Part shown: in pieces, positions 1 through 11,760 of the stretch
Layout of the letters: the number at the start of each line of letters is the position of its first letter
How positions within the stretch are numbered: position 1 is the stretch's first letter
Assembly: GCA_009746045.1 (NCBI GenBank)
Contig: RPFO01000643.1
Coordinates: 1,054,589-1,118,588 of the forward strand
Length of the DNA stretch: 64,000 bases
Direction of reading: 5' to 3'
From: Mesostigma viride
Taxonomy: Eukaryota > Streptophyta > Mesostigmatophyceae > Mesostigmatales > Mesostigmataceae
The notes under the pieces: generated by a model
The model's input: only the letters and a program-made list of their open reading frames with translations
Told to the model about the DNA's origin: nothing
Database searches by the model: none
Position numbers and translations under genes: made by a program

Positions 1-529
1 AGTGTGTGTAACAGTAATTGACATGGTCGGTCGAACTACGTAGTAGTGTCAAGCGCGGCATGCCCACGCCTTGCTTGCGAGCTATCGCAAACAAATGCGT
101 TTATAACACGTTTCAATGAACACATCTTACGACCATATGCCGTAAACACGTTTCAATGAACACATCGCCTACACATGTGCCATACGAATGCTTCAACAAA
201 CACATCTCATAAACACATTCCCACGTCTCTTCTTCCACAAACACGTTTCACGAATGCATCTGATGAACCCAATCTCGCAAATACGTCTGGTCATCACGCC
301 CAGTGAGCGTGCCCGAGTTGTGCTAGCCCTGCTGTGCGTCACTGTGGAAGATGCCCGTTGCTACTGTGTGCCCTGCCAGCGTCCCGTCCACGCCCTTGCT
401 GCTTGCAACCGAACAACCACAACTTGGATATCGCGCCGCCTCCCCTTTCGCTGCCCCTTCTGCTAGCGACGGTTTACTGACAAAACTTGGTGTTGTCCTC
501 TCGTGCGTTGGGATCACCCCTGCTTGCAG
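1..529 (+). other. Probable intron upstream of the first visible kinesin exon
   Basis: No kinesin exon is recognisable here. Positions 95-270 hold degenerate repeats of about 25-50 bp built on ACACGTTTCAATGAACACAT. The sequence ends in a pyrimidine-rich stretch and a TTGCAG acceptor at 524-529. The earlier motor exons, including the P-loop, must lie before position 1. Confidence 0.5.
402..437 (+). repeat. Decayed copy of the 5' edge of the kinesin exon at 530
   Basis: GCTTGCAACCGAACAACCAC here aligns with GCTTGCAGCCGTACATCCAC at 523-542, and the similarity continues a further 15 bases. The copy includes the place of the acceptor, but its AG has become AA, so it should not be used in splicing. 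Confidence 0.6.
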
Positions 530-3500
530 CCGTACATCCACAACGTGGAGACGGTGCCCGTAAGCTCCACCATCGATGTGATGAAGGTGAGATGGTGGCA
601 TGTGTGGGAGCAGAGAGTAGCAAGGTGGTATGATTATAGCACATGCGTGCACTAATGGATGGCCACATCCACCGTGAATGTGATGAAGGTGAGCGATGGC
701 CGTGTTTGTGCGTGCAAGGAAAGATGGCTATTGCTCCAATGTATATCATACATCTATTCAATCGGCGCTGCTCTCCATCAGCCCCCGCCTCCTGGCACGC
801 CTGCCTCGCAAATCAGCATCACGCTTTCATTCTGTCCGTCTTTCCCATGTAACCTTCCTCCCTCCCCTCCCTCCCCTCCCTCCCCTCCCTCCCCTCCCTC
901 CCCTCCCTCCCCTCCCTCCCCCTCCCCTCCCTCCCCCTCCCCTCCACTACCCCTCCCCTCCCCTCTCCCCTGCCCTCACCTACCTCCCCTACCTCACCTA
1001 CCTCACCTACCACCCCTACCTGCCCCTCCCTCCCCTCCTTCCCCCCTTTTCCCCCCTCCCTCCCCCTCCCCTCCCCTCCTCCCGCTCCCCTCCCCTTCCT
1101 CCCCCTCCCCGCTCCCCCTGCCTCCCCCCGCCAGCTCATGCGGCTGGCCGGCTGCAACCGCGCGACAGGTGTCACCGAGATGAACGCCCACAGCAGCCGC
1201 AGCCACCTCATCATCGCCATCCACGTTACACAGGTGCGAGACGGCGCGGTCGCGGGGCGCTCCAAGCTGAGCCTGGTCGACCTGGCAGGATCCGAGCGGC
1301 TGGCGCGCACAGGTGCCACGGGGGCGCGCCTGGTAGAAGCGCAGGTGAGCCTGGGGTACTAAATTGGATCGCGCAAAGGGGGGGTTAAAGATAACAACTA
1401 GGCTGGCGCGGGTGCGTCAGGGTAGTGGGTAGCACAGGTGCAGGTGATCAGGCAGTAGATGGCATTGGTGCAGGTGAGTCAGGTGTAGGGGGTAGCTCTG
1501 CGCTGCAGGCCAGGTAAAGTTCGAGGCTACGTTAGTGCAGGTGAATCAGGGCATGGCAGATATGGAGCAGTACAGGCTTCCTAGGGAGGTGGATAGGACG
1601 GCGCACGCAGTTCTAGAAACTTAATAGGATTGCAAGTATATAGAATCGGGTGAAGGCAGTCGATAGGACGGCGCAGCGGGCGAGTTAAAGATGTTGAGTA
1701 TGCTAGTGCACATCAGCCAGGGCAGTGCTTACATGGGATTGGACTGGTCAGCGAGCGTGGTAGATAGGATTGCGCGGTAGATAGGATTGCGCAGCAAGGG
1801 CGTAGATAAGGTGACTTGGCCACCTGCAGGTTTTCCCCACACCCCTACGCTTACCCCAATACATCCCCGTTCCCCCTATGTCCCCCCTACGGCTTTGGAA
1901 GGCAGCGCAGGCTCCCAGAATATATGGACCCAGGCGTCCCCAGGCGTCCCCGACCAGGGATACAGGACCACCAAGTAGGGGCTACCTACGCAGCCGCTAT
2001 CGCTAAGTTCGAAAAGCAAAGCGTGCGGGACGCAAAGGAGGCAATGTCCCGAAAACCTTGCCCAACATGGTCACACTCCAGAGGGGTGCCTTGCGAAGCC
2101 GTAGCCCGTAAAAACATTCCGCCCTGTGCCTGCCCACATTATCATAAAAAATTCCACCGCTACGCCACCCTTTAACCCTGACCACGTCTCGAAACATGCC
2201 ACCCACTGCTATCGTATGACAGCCCACATAATCCTGACCCATGGCACGCTTGCCTGCCTCTGTCCCAACCTCCCCTGGCACCCCCCCATCGTATGGGTAC
2301 GCCAACATCCACATGAACGGGTATGCGATGCCCCCGTACATCTCTTCCCCTTGCTTGCCTGCCCGCATCCAACCCCCCCCCCTACCCCCAACCCCCCCCC
2401 CAACCCACATCCAACCCCCCCGCCAGCACATCAACAAGTCACTCTCCATGCTGGGCACGTGCATGGCGGCGCTGGCCACGCGGATCAAGAAGGGGCAGGC
2501 CAAGCCCCACATCCCCTACCGTGACTGCAAGCTCACGCATGTGCTGGCCGACAGCCTGGGGGGGGACTCCAAGACGCTCATGTTCACCCACCTGAGGTGA
2601 GGGTGGGCAGCAGGGGGAATTCCGCAACGGGAAAATGGGGGGATGATACTGAAGCAAATAGGGGGCCTCTACCGAGGGCGTACAAGGGAGTACGTGGAGG
2701 GCAAGTGGGGAGGTATAGGGAGGTTCGGGGGGGACTGTGTGCTATACTACTACTACCTACACATTAGGGGGACTGTGTGCTATACTACTACTACCTACAT
2801 ATTAGGGGGACTGTGTGCTATACTACTACTACCTACATATTAGGGGGACTGTGTGCTATACTACTACTACCTACACATTAGGGGGACTGTGTGCTATACT
2901 ACTACTACCTACACATTAGGGGGACTGTGTGCTATACTACTACTACCTACATATTAGGGGGACTGTGTGCTATACTACTACTACCTACATATTAGGGGGA
3001 CTGTGTGCTATACTACTACTACCTACATATTAGGGGGACTGTGTGCTATACTACTACTACCTACATATTAGGGGGACTGTGTGCTACACTACTACTACCT
3101 ACACATTAGGGGGACTGTGTGCTATACAACTATTACCTACATATTAGGGGGACTGTGTGCTTCTAATGATACGTATTGGGGAATGTGTGCTATGCTATTT
3201 TATTTAGGGCAGCTTTGGGCACTCTAATCTGGGACTTGCTGCCTAAACAGGGTTTGAGCTTTGATCCACCCTTGGCATCTGAAAAGTCAAGGCATGCTCC
3301 ACGACGAGATTGTGGAGAGGTCCGTGGTTGTGAAAAATAGAAAAAGAGGAGTACCAACACCGTTTGCCAGAGTAGAGTGCATGGCTTGCCCACTCTGGTA
3401 TAGCCACATGGCACATTTTATCATCATACTATTATTTTATTTATTCCTATTGAGAAGATATGAAGCACTGATAGAGTCTGGCATGATTTGACTGCTTAAT

Positions 3501-6035
3501 CGTAGTTTAGTGCATGGTCCGTGAAATGCATTGTCCTGCCATTCTGCAACGATTTCTGCAAGGAATGTTTGGGGTCGGGCTAAAACGTATGCCATGCTCT
3601 GATTATTATGAACACCACCTGTTACACAACCTTTGCAATGTTTCTTCCCATTTGGTGAACCTTGGTGCAGTTTTTGCCTCCTTGTTTCCTAGCAAACGTT
3701 TAGGATACCACTGGCAAAATGTCAATCTTTTCATGAGAAAGGTTTTCCTATAGAATGGGATGAAAGCTGTCGGCATTTATGCCTGGTGCGTGAAATTTTC
3801 TCCATGCCTTTCAAAACTCTGCTGCATGTGACTATTTGCCTGAGCATGCACTGGGGTGCCTCTCCCTGCCAATACTGGTGCACCCTTCCCTGATGCTTGG
3901 GCTAACGTCCTGCATTTTACTGGCGCACGCTCCTCGTGCTTGCAGCCCCGTGGCCTCATCCGCATCGGAGAGTATCTGCACGCTCACCTTTGCGTCGCGG
4001 GTATGTCCCACCCTGACAACTGTCATTTTCATAAACACTTTCACGTCGCGGGGACCCGCCCCCCTCTACAACATCACGTTAGAACCACCTTTGGGTCGCG
4101 GGTACGTTCTCCCCCCTTCATTTACACCATCATGGGTTAATCATTATAAACACAACTATGTCGCGGGTACGTTCTTCCCCCTGCATTTACACCATCATGG
4201 GTTAGTTATTAGAAATAGAATCGCGTCGCGAATATGATTGTAGGCGCCATCATGGGCCGATGGCTCCCAAGAATCATCGGTCTTTAATCACCAGTCTATA
4301 TCAGATAGCTCCCAAGAATCACTGGTCTTTAATCACCAGTCTATGTCACCACCTAATTACCACGATCTGACATGCTCACACACTGGCCCATCCCCGGCCT
4401 TTATCCCTGCCTTGTCCAAAACGCCAACGTGCCCCCCCGCCTCTTCCCCTCCCCCCCCCAGGTGCGGAGCATCGAGCTAGGGGCAGCCACCAAGCGCGTG
4501 ACCGATGCGCCCAGCGCGGGCGGGAGCAAGGGTCCCAGCGAGGTCGAGCACCAGGCGCTGCTCGACGAGCTGGAGGAGAAGAACGCACAGGTCGCCATGC
4601 TGCAGGTATGGGCCACGATCTGCCTACCTGGGCGCAGCGATTGTATATCAGAAGCTATCTACCTCTGTGTTCTCAACGTGAATATCCACTAATGATCAGA
4701 TATAGAGTGGGGGGAGAAGAGCGCGCAGGTTGCCGTGCATGCTCCAGGTACTGGCCATAAGTCCACTTGGCCGTGGCTTATCTACTTGTTGCAGGGAATA
4801 ATAATGAAGGAGAAACCCATGGCCGTGGCTTATCTACTTGTTGCAGGGAATAATAATGAAGGAGAAACCCATGGCCGTGGCTTATCTACTTGTTGCAGGG
4901 AATAATAATGAAGGAGAAACCCATGGCCGTGGCTTATTTGTTGCAGGGAATAATAATGAAGGAGAAACCCATTAGCGGAGAACTGGAGGACCAGTAGCCA
5001 GGTTACAGTTTACACGTACTGGCCATGGGTTCGCTGGGCCATGGCTCGTCTACCTGTTACAGGGAATGATGTTCAATGAGAAACGTTTTAATTATGAATT
5101 TGAAGAAGAAGACGAGAAGCCATGTTACAGGTGCCGGCCATGAGCCATGAGTCCACTTGGCCATGGCTTATCTACCTGCAGCTGGCCATGGCTGATCTAC
5201 CTGTGGTTGGCCATGGCTGATCTACCTGTAGTTGGCCACATTGGCTTATCTACCTGTAGTTAGTACTGGCTTATCTATACCTGCTACAGGGAATGTGTTG
5301 TTGTGATATTTTGTGGGGAACCGATTACTGTTATCCTTCACAGCATCTGCCTGACCAGTACGCGGGTGGACTCCCTCTAGAACTTACTTGCACATGTCTA
5401 GTATGCCAGCAATGCATATTATAGGTGCTTGTGGGGGTAATCCACCAACATGCAGGCCAAAACCACCTTCTCATGCCAGGACACCGTAGGACAACTTGGT
5501 TCTCTACGTCATAAATTGTGGGCACTGCATGCCAGGGATATTTGAAAAGGCGCGACCCATCTAGGTTGGGCAAACTGAGACTCAAGGTTGATGAGATAGG
5601 ATAATCTAAAGGATGATGAGATAGGATAATCTAAAGGATGATGAGATAATATAATCTGAGCAATGATGAGATAATATATCTAAGCAATTATGAGCAAGGA
5701 TAATCCTGATTATGCGCAGTTTATGCTGCAAATGCACAAAGAAAATGGGTACGCCTCTGGGCCTCTGGCCTGAACGCCTGCCCTCCACCACTGTGAGAGC
5801 GTGCTCCCTGGGGGGTCACTGTGGAAGAAATAACATCCTGCCACATTTGTGATAATCTGATTGTCGCTTGTTGTGTTGGTTGTCTACTTAATTTCACCCC
5901 CCTGCCTGTGCCGTGGAACAGGAGGAGGTGAGGGAGCTCCGAGGGAAGGCGCGCGTCTCAACGGGCCAGGTTGCAGAGTCATCGCGGCAGTCAGTTAGGG
6001 GCTCGGGCCCTCTCTCCCTGAGCCCCCTGCGCTGA
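530..6035 (+). CDS. Kinesin-14-like microtubule motor, C-terminal part, six exons
   Basis: ATP-driven microtubule motor; the C-terminal motor position and the short tail fit the minus-end-directed kinesin-14 class (KIFC3-like). Exons: 530-586, 1135-1344, 2427-2596, 3946-4000, 4462-4605, 5922-6035; total 750 nt, 249 residues plus TGA. All junctions are GT-AG and phases close (0, 0, 2, 0, 0). Exon 2 carries switch I (NAHSSRSH) and switch II ([10 protein letters not shown]), exon 3 the alpha-4 segment [10 protein letters not shown] and [10 protein letters not shown], exon 4 ICTLTFASR, exon 5 [12 protein letters not shown] followed by a short coiled-coil-like acidic/basic stretch (ELEEKNAQ). The P-loop and neck lie before the window. 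Intron 1 begins GTGAGA, intron 2 GTGAGC. Introns are filled with tandem repeats, several being copies of the exon edges. Function as a motor is firm; subclass is inference from VRSxELG and the short C-terminal tail. Confidence 0.9.
660..699 (+). repeat. Decayed copy of the 3' edge of the kinesin exon at 530
   Basis: TCCACCGTGAATGTGATGAA plus GGTGAGC here matches TCCACCATCGATGTGATGAA plus GGTGAGA at 568-592. It keeps a good GT donor and would encode STVNVMK in place of STIDVMK. It could be a decoy donor or a relic of tandem duplication. Confidence 0.7.
846..1134 (+). repeat. CCCTCC-type pyrimidine tract ending at a kinesin acceptor
   Basis: About 290 bases almost wholly C and T, built on CCCTCC and CCCCTCCC with some CACCTAC units, running straight into CCGCCAG at 1128-1134. 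It is a greatly extended polypyrimidine tract for the exon at 1135. Long open frames on both strands here are low-complexity artefacts. Confidence 0.9.
1345..1560 (+). repeat. Degenerate repeats of the exon 2 donor
   Basis: The true donor is GCGCAG|GTGAGCC at 1339-1351. Similar strings follow: GTGCAGGTGATCAGGCAG near 1437, GTGCAGGTGAGTCAGG near 1469, GTGCAGGTGAATCAGGGC near 1536. Each keeps a GT after CAG. Confidence 0.6.
2737..3160 (+). repeat. 38-bp minisatellite in a kinesin intron, about 11 copies
   Basis: Unit GTGTGCTATACTACTACTAC continues CTACAYATTAGGGGGACT. Copies are nearly identical, with YA/CA exchanges and decay only in the last two, so the array is young. Each copy contains a pyrimidine/TAC stretch followed by ATTAG, which resembles an acceptor. 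Confidence 0.95.
4001..4235 (+). repeat. Degenerate tandem copies of the kinesin exon 4 donor
   Basis: The true exon end GCGTCGCGG|GTATGT lies at 3992-4006. GTCGCGG or GTCGCGA recurs near 4046, 4097, 4159 and 4224, mostly followed by GTACGTTC. Copies at 4097 and 4159 are followed by the same CATTTACACCATCATGGGTT, showing an expanding unit of about 60 bases. Confidence 0.8.
4258..4348 (+). repeat. Two tandem copies of a 45-bp unit
   Basis: GGCTCCCAAGAATCATCGGT and TAGCTCCCAAGAATCACTGG head two copies that both continue CTTTAATCACCAGTCTATRT. Intronic, no function visible. Confidence 0.85.
4706..5290 (+). repeat. Intronic repeats: exon-5 edge copies and a 52-bp minisatellite
   Basis: Positions 4711-4755 (GGAGAAGAGCGCGCAGGTTG..) copy the exon end at 4576-4612 (GGAGAAGAACGCACAGGTCG..). 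Weaker copies lie near 4977 and 5110. Between 4768 and 4975 are four nearly identical 52-bp units starting ATGGCCGTGGCTTATCTACT. Later units of TGGCCATGGCTGATCTACCT follow to 5290. Confidence 0.8.
5588..5702 (+). repeat. Short tandem repeat GATGAGATAGGATAATCTAA
   Basis: Four to five copies of a 24-26 bp unit, decaying to the right, in the last kinesin intron. Confidence 0.85.
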
Positions 6036-6558
6036 TGAAGCACTGACGAATTTCCTGCCAGGTCTACTGCTAGGTGTTACGTCCACACGCAATGAGGTTC
6101 ATCCGGTGACAATTGTACTTTTTTGCTGCACAGATGCACAAGCTACCCAAGAATATGGGCAAGGTACATAAGGATATGGCCGGTTCGCACATTGGACAAA
6201 AACCAGTTTTTTTTTGCTAGCCAGTTTTTCTGCGCGCGCAAGCGTTTGCATGGCACGGAGATAGTATACACGAGGGTATATAACCACATGGACTGTGTAA
6301 CTACGTGGGTAAGTAACGTGCTCCCATTGGGGAGTCACGGAGCACCAGAGTGCACCTGAGTGTGCACAGCAGGAAGGGGGAAGAGACCATCCCCATCCCT
6401 CATGCGCCACAGGGTGCACTATCGGACCCGCCGAAACATCCGGCATCCCCTGTGGGTGCAATATGACCCAATGGAGATGCGAGCAAACAGGCTGGCGGGT
6501 GTCTGCTACTGGATAGGCTATAGGCATGCATGGAGTACATGCCGCAGTTCCAGCTGAG
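6036..6558. other. No gene recognised downstream of the kinesin gene
   Basis: Open frames on both strands resemble nothing I know. Positions 6331-6358 (GTGCTCCCATTGGGGAGTCA..) match, on the opposite strand, the stem-loop near the 3' end of the LINE at 59.9 kb, so part of this stretch may be old LINE sequence. Confidence 0.4.
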
Positions 6559-6592
6559 GTCAATACGCTCACATGACGCAGTTACGTGTAAT
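6559..6592 (+). repeat. Solo LINE family A 3' end: hairpin plus TTAA tail
   Basis: CACATGACGCAGTTACGTG followed by TAATTAATTAATTA is the family A 3' terminus (hairpin then TTAA repeats), without attached coding sequence. Confidence 0.6.
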
Positions 6593-6740
6593 TAATTAAT
6601 TATTTTTAGTGCATGGCTACGTTTTACCCTGCATTGGCGTTGCACATGCTATGTCTAGTCCGTGTCTTGGTTGCATCACCCAAACATGGGTGCGACTACA
6701 TTATGGCTAGTCAAGCCCATGGGGGGCATCCACAGCTGGT

Positions 6741-9700
6741 TAATTAATTAATTTAATCATTAACACATAACAGTGTTACGTGAGCATAAGTCCTCAGTAC
6801 AGTCGAGTGGGATGGGATGGATGGAGCTAGCTATCTATGACCTAGTTATGGGGTTGGGGGCACCACAGCCCGAATCACTGTGAATGCCATACTTGGACAC
6901 ACGCGGAGCCCCCACTGACTTGGGGGTGGTCTCCTTCATTACTACCGGCCACCTATCCTTGCGAACCATCTGCCTCCAGATGACAAACATGCCAGGGGGC
7001 TGCCCTGGCGTGAGCCGATTGCGACGTGGGTAACACATATCCATGCCTAGCCTATCCCGGAAGGTCCACGGGTGGCGCCCCGGCCGCCCTCGGCCCGTGG
7101 CACGCCATGTGAGAACAAAACGCCCAGGTTGGGCGGGCTTGGTGCCCAGTGTTTCTGCTAACGGGCCGCGCGCGGCCACATGTGGCCGCCGGCCGCCGGA
7201 TTTGGGGGCCTGCGGTCACACGTGGCCGCAGCCTTTCGGTGGCCGCGGTCACATGTGGCCGCGGGATTTCGGTGGCCCCGGCCACAGGCCTACCGCGGGA
7301 TTTCGGTGGCCCCGGCCACAGGCCTACAAGTCTTGTGACTGTGGTCACTTCTGGCTGCGGTTTGTGCTTGTTAGTGTGCCCATTGGCCGGTTAGTGGTAT
7401 GTAACTTCTAGGGGTGTGCTGAAATTGTCAGAACCAAAATTCCCGAATACAGAGGGTTGACTGAACAAAATTCAGCCTTCCTTGGTTTATTGCTGAAATA
7501 AGATATTTTCTAGTATCCGCGTTCCGAGGACTGCATAAAAGATTGGTGCCGACGTTGCCAACCTGGCTCAAGTCTCAGCCATACCTACCTAGAGGCTAGA
7601 CTCTAGAGCCTGCACATTAACGTGCTGCGATGAATTATTGTAGCTGCTGCACGGTCAACGGTGCGGCAAAGGCAGTATGGCTGACGATTTCGTAGACATG
7701 ATGCTAGGCTTTGTTGCTGGATAAAACGCAGTATTTAATATAACCAGTGGAAACGCATAGCAAATTTAGAGCCGATAGCGACTAGCCCTGCTTCGGGGGG
7801 ATTTTGTTTGCCTTGGCGTGAAATGCGAACCTGTAGGCTAACGGAACATTGAACATGGCCAGCAACAATAGGAAAGAGTCTAGTGCAGGTATATTAGCGT
7901 GGCTCATGCCACAACGTCCACTTTCTCGGCCACGGTCTTCGTCTAAGCCACGATCACCATCTCGATCAGCTCATTCATGCATCTGGTACATAAAGCTGGC
8001 GCCGCAGCCCTCCCTGGCGATGCCATGCCCGAAGCAGTGCCTGATCCGATGCCATCGTCAGGGGATCTACCGCCGCCTGGGAATCTGAGTAATGTCAAAG
8101 CTAGCCGCAATTCTGAATCTCACGAGAAGAAAAGCGGGACAAGCTCTGGGTCGTCTCACTCACGTCCGCATTCTCGACGATATTGGTGTATGTACTTAGT
8201 GTTTTTATGGAAGGCATTGCTGTAGTAGTGGAAAGTTCAGGTCAATCTGGTGTTTTATGCAGTGCCTCTAGTCAAGCAGGAGTTTAGAGTTTTCAACCTA
8301 GTAAACCTACACAGCACTTGCCAGTTGCCCGGCCAATGGCCAATTGGCCATGCCCTCGAGTTTTGGCCCATGCGGCATGTGTGACTTCACTTCATCACTT
8401 GTTACGGCGTCATCTAAATTTATTATTGTCGCTGTTAACTTAATGGTTTGACGGTCCTCAATCCTATCGTGCACATTGGATATCGCCACTGTGCCTACTG
8501 AAGGGATCGAGTGAAGGCTGTAACTATAGTAGTAAGGGCTGCAAGGCCATAAGCCGGTGAGGCATAATTGCCTTAACAGTGCCTGCCATTATTAATCCAC
8601 GTCCCACCTAACAATGCCTATATAATGGTATATCAACGTACCCCCCCCCGGCCCATTCCCCAATACAAAGCCGACCTAGCAAGGCTAAGCACTCAACGGT
8701 GTGTATAACACATCTTGCTTGCAACAAAGCTATGTTGAAATGTGCGACCGCGGGATTTTGGTGGCTGAGGTCACATTGACCGCAGGATTTTGGGAGCCGT
8801 GGTCACACGCGACCGCAGCCCAAAAACCCTTAGTAGCAGAAACACTGTTGGTGCCTGCTGAGCTATCCATCGTGTCTACCTGATCTGACAGTGCGTGCAA
8901 GGTGCCCGGCGAGACCCAGGCGCCTGTGCCTAATAATATGGGAAGCATATGGTAAATCAGCATACAAATCTTCATGGCTAATATGCAGGCTAAATGGTTT
9001 ATTGAGCACGTACACGTACTGCGCAGCATCAAGTGGTGACCGCGCCGTCGAGTTGCTGCTCCAGCTTCTGCGTCAGCGTCCACGTCTCGGCTCCATAGGT
9101 CAGGGTCGTCAGGATGAGGACCTTGAAGAGGTCGCGTTTGACAGTCCGGGGCAGGGCGGGGTCATGCTCCACCAGCGACGGTGCTCGTGGAGCCGGCTGA
9201 TGATGTGCCCTAGCAGGCCATACCAATCCGGGTCGTCATGTCATCCTCGCCGGCAGTCGGGGAGCCAGCTGCCGAGCAGCTTGAAGCGACCGGAAGCGGG
9301 GAAGGGCACTGGGGTGTCGTCTAACAGGCGGAGCTCAGGGGGGGGGGCGGCCAGGCCGAGGGCCATGGCTTCCGTCAGTGGGGCTGATTTTGAGACCAAC
9401 AGCCCATGCAGGCGTACGTTGAGAGCCAGCCAGGCATGCAGTCCAACCAAAGTTCGGCAGAGTCCGGCTGCTCAATGAGCGTGATGTCGTCGGCATAAAT
9501 GAGCTCAGCGAGTAAATTCCTCTTGTTAGTCGGCCCCCCTTCCCCGGTCTCGTTCTGAATCGCAAGGCCAGCTGGGCACGGCCAGCAATGTTAGCAAAGC
9601 CCGGGCACGTGCTTGGCGCACAACATAATCCATCACAATAATGAACAGGTACGGTGACAGGACGCCCTGCATGCCGGCAGACACGCCTGTCTGCAGTGGA

Positions 9701-10447
9701 CATGGCAGGGTAAGTGCCGCGTGTTGAGTGCGCACCGAGGTGGTCGACCCCTCATACAGCGAGCGGATGACAGCAATCAGGGGGATGGCCGGGGACGCAA
9801 GCGCGGGCGAGAACGGCCCAAAGAGCGTCCAAAGAACAGAGTCTAATGCCTTGATAAAGTCGACGAAGATTAAGATGCATGGCGGGAAACTCACCAGGCT
9901 GCAGGAGTGCGATCCCCTGCATGTTGAGCAATGAGACGGCGCGCGACGAAGATGGCCATGACGGTGTTGCAACCAGGCCGGAACCCCAGTTGGCTTTCCC
10001 CCAAGTGACGGTCGATGAGCAAAACGAAGGCGGTTGAGGATCAATGCGCATGAACAACTTGATCGCGGCGCTCTGGATCAGCAGACTCCTCGGTAGTTGG
10101 TGGGGTTGTGCAGGAGAACCTTTGTTTTTGTACATAGAGCATCAACTGGAAGCTGTGTTGCCATTAAAATTCACGAATATAGATAGGCGGGGCATCAGCC
10201 AGCAGAAGCCGGTTGCAGACGTCGAGCAGAAACTGCATGCGTGAGCGCCGCCAGTTTAACCAATGGTGCGGGGAGCCATGGTCGGGACCAACGGCAGCGT
10301 AGAAGCGGAGCTGGCGCGGGCGGCGGTGCATAACTCGGTCTCCGTGAACGGTGGCAGCTCGTCAGGGTCAGCCAGCAGGGGCGCCGAAAGAGGGGGGTAA
10401 GTGTAGTCCAACTCGGCGGCGGGTGGTGTGGGGCGCGGGGCCCCTGC
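6741..10447 (-). mobile_element. LINE family A, RT and C-terminal region, split by a hAT-like element
   Basis: Non-LTR retrotransposon of the AP-endonuclease type, 5' end missing. In minus-strand order: pre-RT segment (10.4-10.2 kb), RT with FVDFIKALDSVLW (about 9.87 kb), GMQGVLSPYLF, catalytic YADD in LIYADDITLIE (about 9.50 kb), the linker SGRFKLLGSWLPD, and VKRDLFKV..LTYGAETWTLTQ (about 9.1 kb). The C-terminal block resumes at 7138 (GTKPAQPGR..WTFRDRLGMDMC) and ends near 6843, followed by a TTAA-type tail near 6741. Frame changes and stops are frequent, so it is dead. Continuity is certain: the bases on either side of the 7147-8847 insertion reconstruct GGCACCAAGCCCGCCC, as in the intact copy at 37.78 kb. 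RTE-like affiliation is inference from the short-repeat tail. Confidence 0.85.
7147..8847. mobile_element. Non-autonomous hAT-like DNA transposon
   Basis: Terminal inverted repeat CAGTGTTTCTGCTA is perfect for 14 bases at both ends, and the 8-bp target duplication TTGGTGCC lies at 7139-7146 and 8848-8855. Length 1701 bp. CAGTG termini with 8-bp duplications are the hAT signature. Both subterminal regions (7160-7335 and 8740-8825) hold diverged copies of ACCGCGGGATTTTGGTGGC units in inverted orientation, as expected for transposase-binding subterminal repeats. No transposase is visible; the open frames at 7.85-8.2 kb (serine/arginine/proline-rich) resemble nothing I know. Confidence 0.88.
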
Positions 10448-11085
10448 CAGCCGTTAAGAATGTACTCCAGCACAAGTACATTTTGAGTTTTCCCAAGTTT
10501 CTTGTTTTTTGCTTGTTTCAAGTTCAGTTTTGCATAAAAAGTGTCCCCATAGCCCCTGGATCTCATCTGGAGGTAGTTGAACTAGTATATGCTACAATAT
10601 ACTAGGTTGTACTATTTTCTACTACATTTATACTATAATGTACTAAATTGAACTGCATCTGAACTAAATGTAACTGTGATTGATGCCCCTGTAACGTCTC
10701 CCAATGCTCAATAACAGGTCTGGCCACCATTGGTGACCTCCTAGAGCCATTCACAGCTGCATTTCGTGGATCACCGCACAAAAAAAAAAATGTTTTACTT
10801 AGCCTTATCAACATGGGAATGAGGGCTTTGGTGTGCAAACATGCATGTGTGCTAAAAATTGGACATTCTGACACTGTGCGAGAGTCTGGTTATACATAAG
10901 CACTTCAGGTCATGATCGAAGTATAGAATGAACTGATGCAAGCAATCAAGCATTATGCAAGGAATGGAATGCTGCAATGAATTTTAGCAGTAATACTTGC
11001 AACTAGGGAACACACGATAAAGTCACGAATCTGACATGCATTGTGCCGTCATGGCACATGCATGAACATGTACACGAACAGAGGA
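10448..11085. other. No gene recognised
   Basis: AT-richer stretch. The 30 bases at 10449-10478 (CCAGCCGTTAAGAATGTACT..) also occur inverted at 18655-18684, at the edge of another LINE segment, so a shared repeat borders both. Confidence 0.4.
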
Positions 11086-11225
11086 TCACGCGGACGCCCA
11101 CGTGCACGCGCATGGCAATCCCCATGCCCCCCCCCCCCCACACACACACAAGCCCCAACTCCAAACATTGCACCAATGACCCACCCACCCAAACCCAACC
11201 CCAGCCCCCCTGACCCCCCCAACGC

Positions 11226-11650
11226 CCATGCACACGCCCATGCCCCCGCCCCCGCCCCCGCCCCCGCCCCCGCCCCGCCCCCCCCCGCCCCCGCCCCCGC
11301 CCCCGCCCCCGCCCCGCCCCCGCCCCCGCCCGCCCCGCCCCCGCCCCCGCCCCCCCCCGCCCCCGCCCCCGCCCCCGCCCATGCCCATGCCCCTGCCCCC
11401 GCACCCGCCCATTCTCACCCACGCCCATGCCCACGCCCACGCCCACGCCCATGCCCACGCCCACGCCCACGCCCACGTCCACGCCCACGCCCACGCCCAC
11501 GCCCACGCCCACGCCCACGCCCACGCCCACGCCCACGCCCACGCCCACGCCCACGCCCACGCCCACGCCCACGCCCACGCCCACGCCCACGCCCACGCCC
11601 ACGCCCACGCCCACGCCCACGCCCACGCCCACGCCCACGCCCGCGGCTAC
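11226..11650. repeat. CCCGCC / CCCACG hexamer array, block 1
   Basis: CCCCCGCC-type repeats to about 11410, then nearly pure CCCACG to 11645. All long open frames over it (PTPTPT, AHAHAH, VGVGVG, WAWAWA types) are repeat artefacts. Confidence 0.97.
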
Positions 11651-11760
11651 GCCCACCCTAGCCTCACCCCTACTCCAAGCCACAATTATACCCAAAGCCA
11701 CAGCCAGAAGTAGAGCGCAGCTGCAACAATAGCAGACGTAGCTGAGACACACACCTACCC
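11651..11760. repeat. Array spacer, copy 1
   Basis: CTAGCCTCACCCCTACTCCA to CACACACCTACCCACG. The same 105-110 bp follows the second hexamer block at 12345-12455 with about 85 percent identity by eye. Confidence 0.9.

Noticed and set aside
2737-3160. Telomere-like ATTAGGGGG repeats
   Set aside because: The motif occurs once per 38-bp unit and is not a contiguous telomere repeat; it lies inside a kinesin intron.
3190-3965. Possible kinesin exons in intron 3
   Set aside because: Exons on both sides join in phase with uninterrupted motor sequence, so no exon is missing between them.
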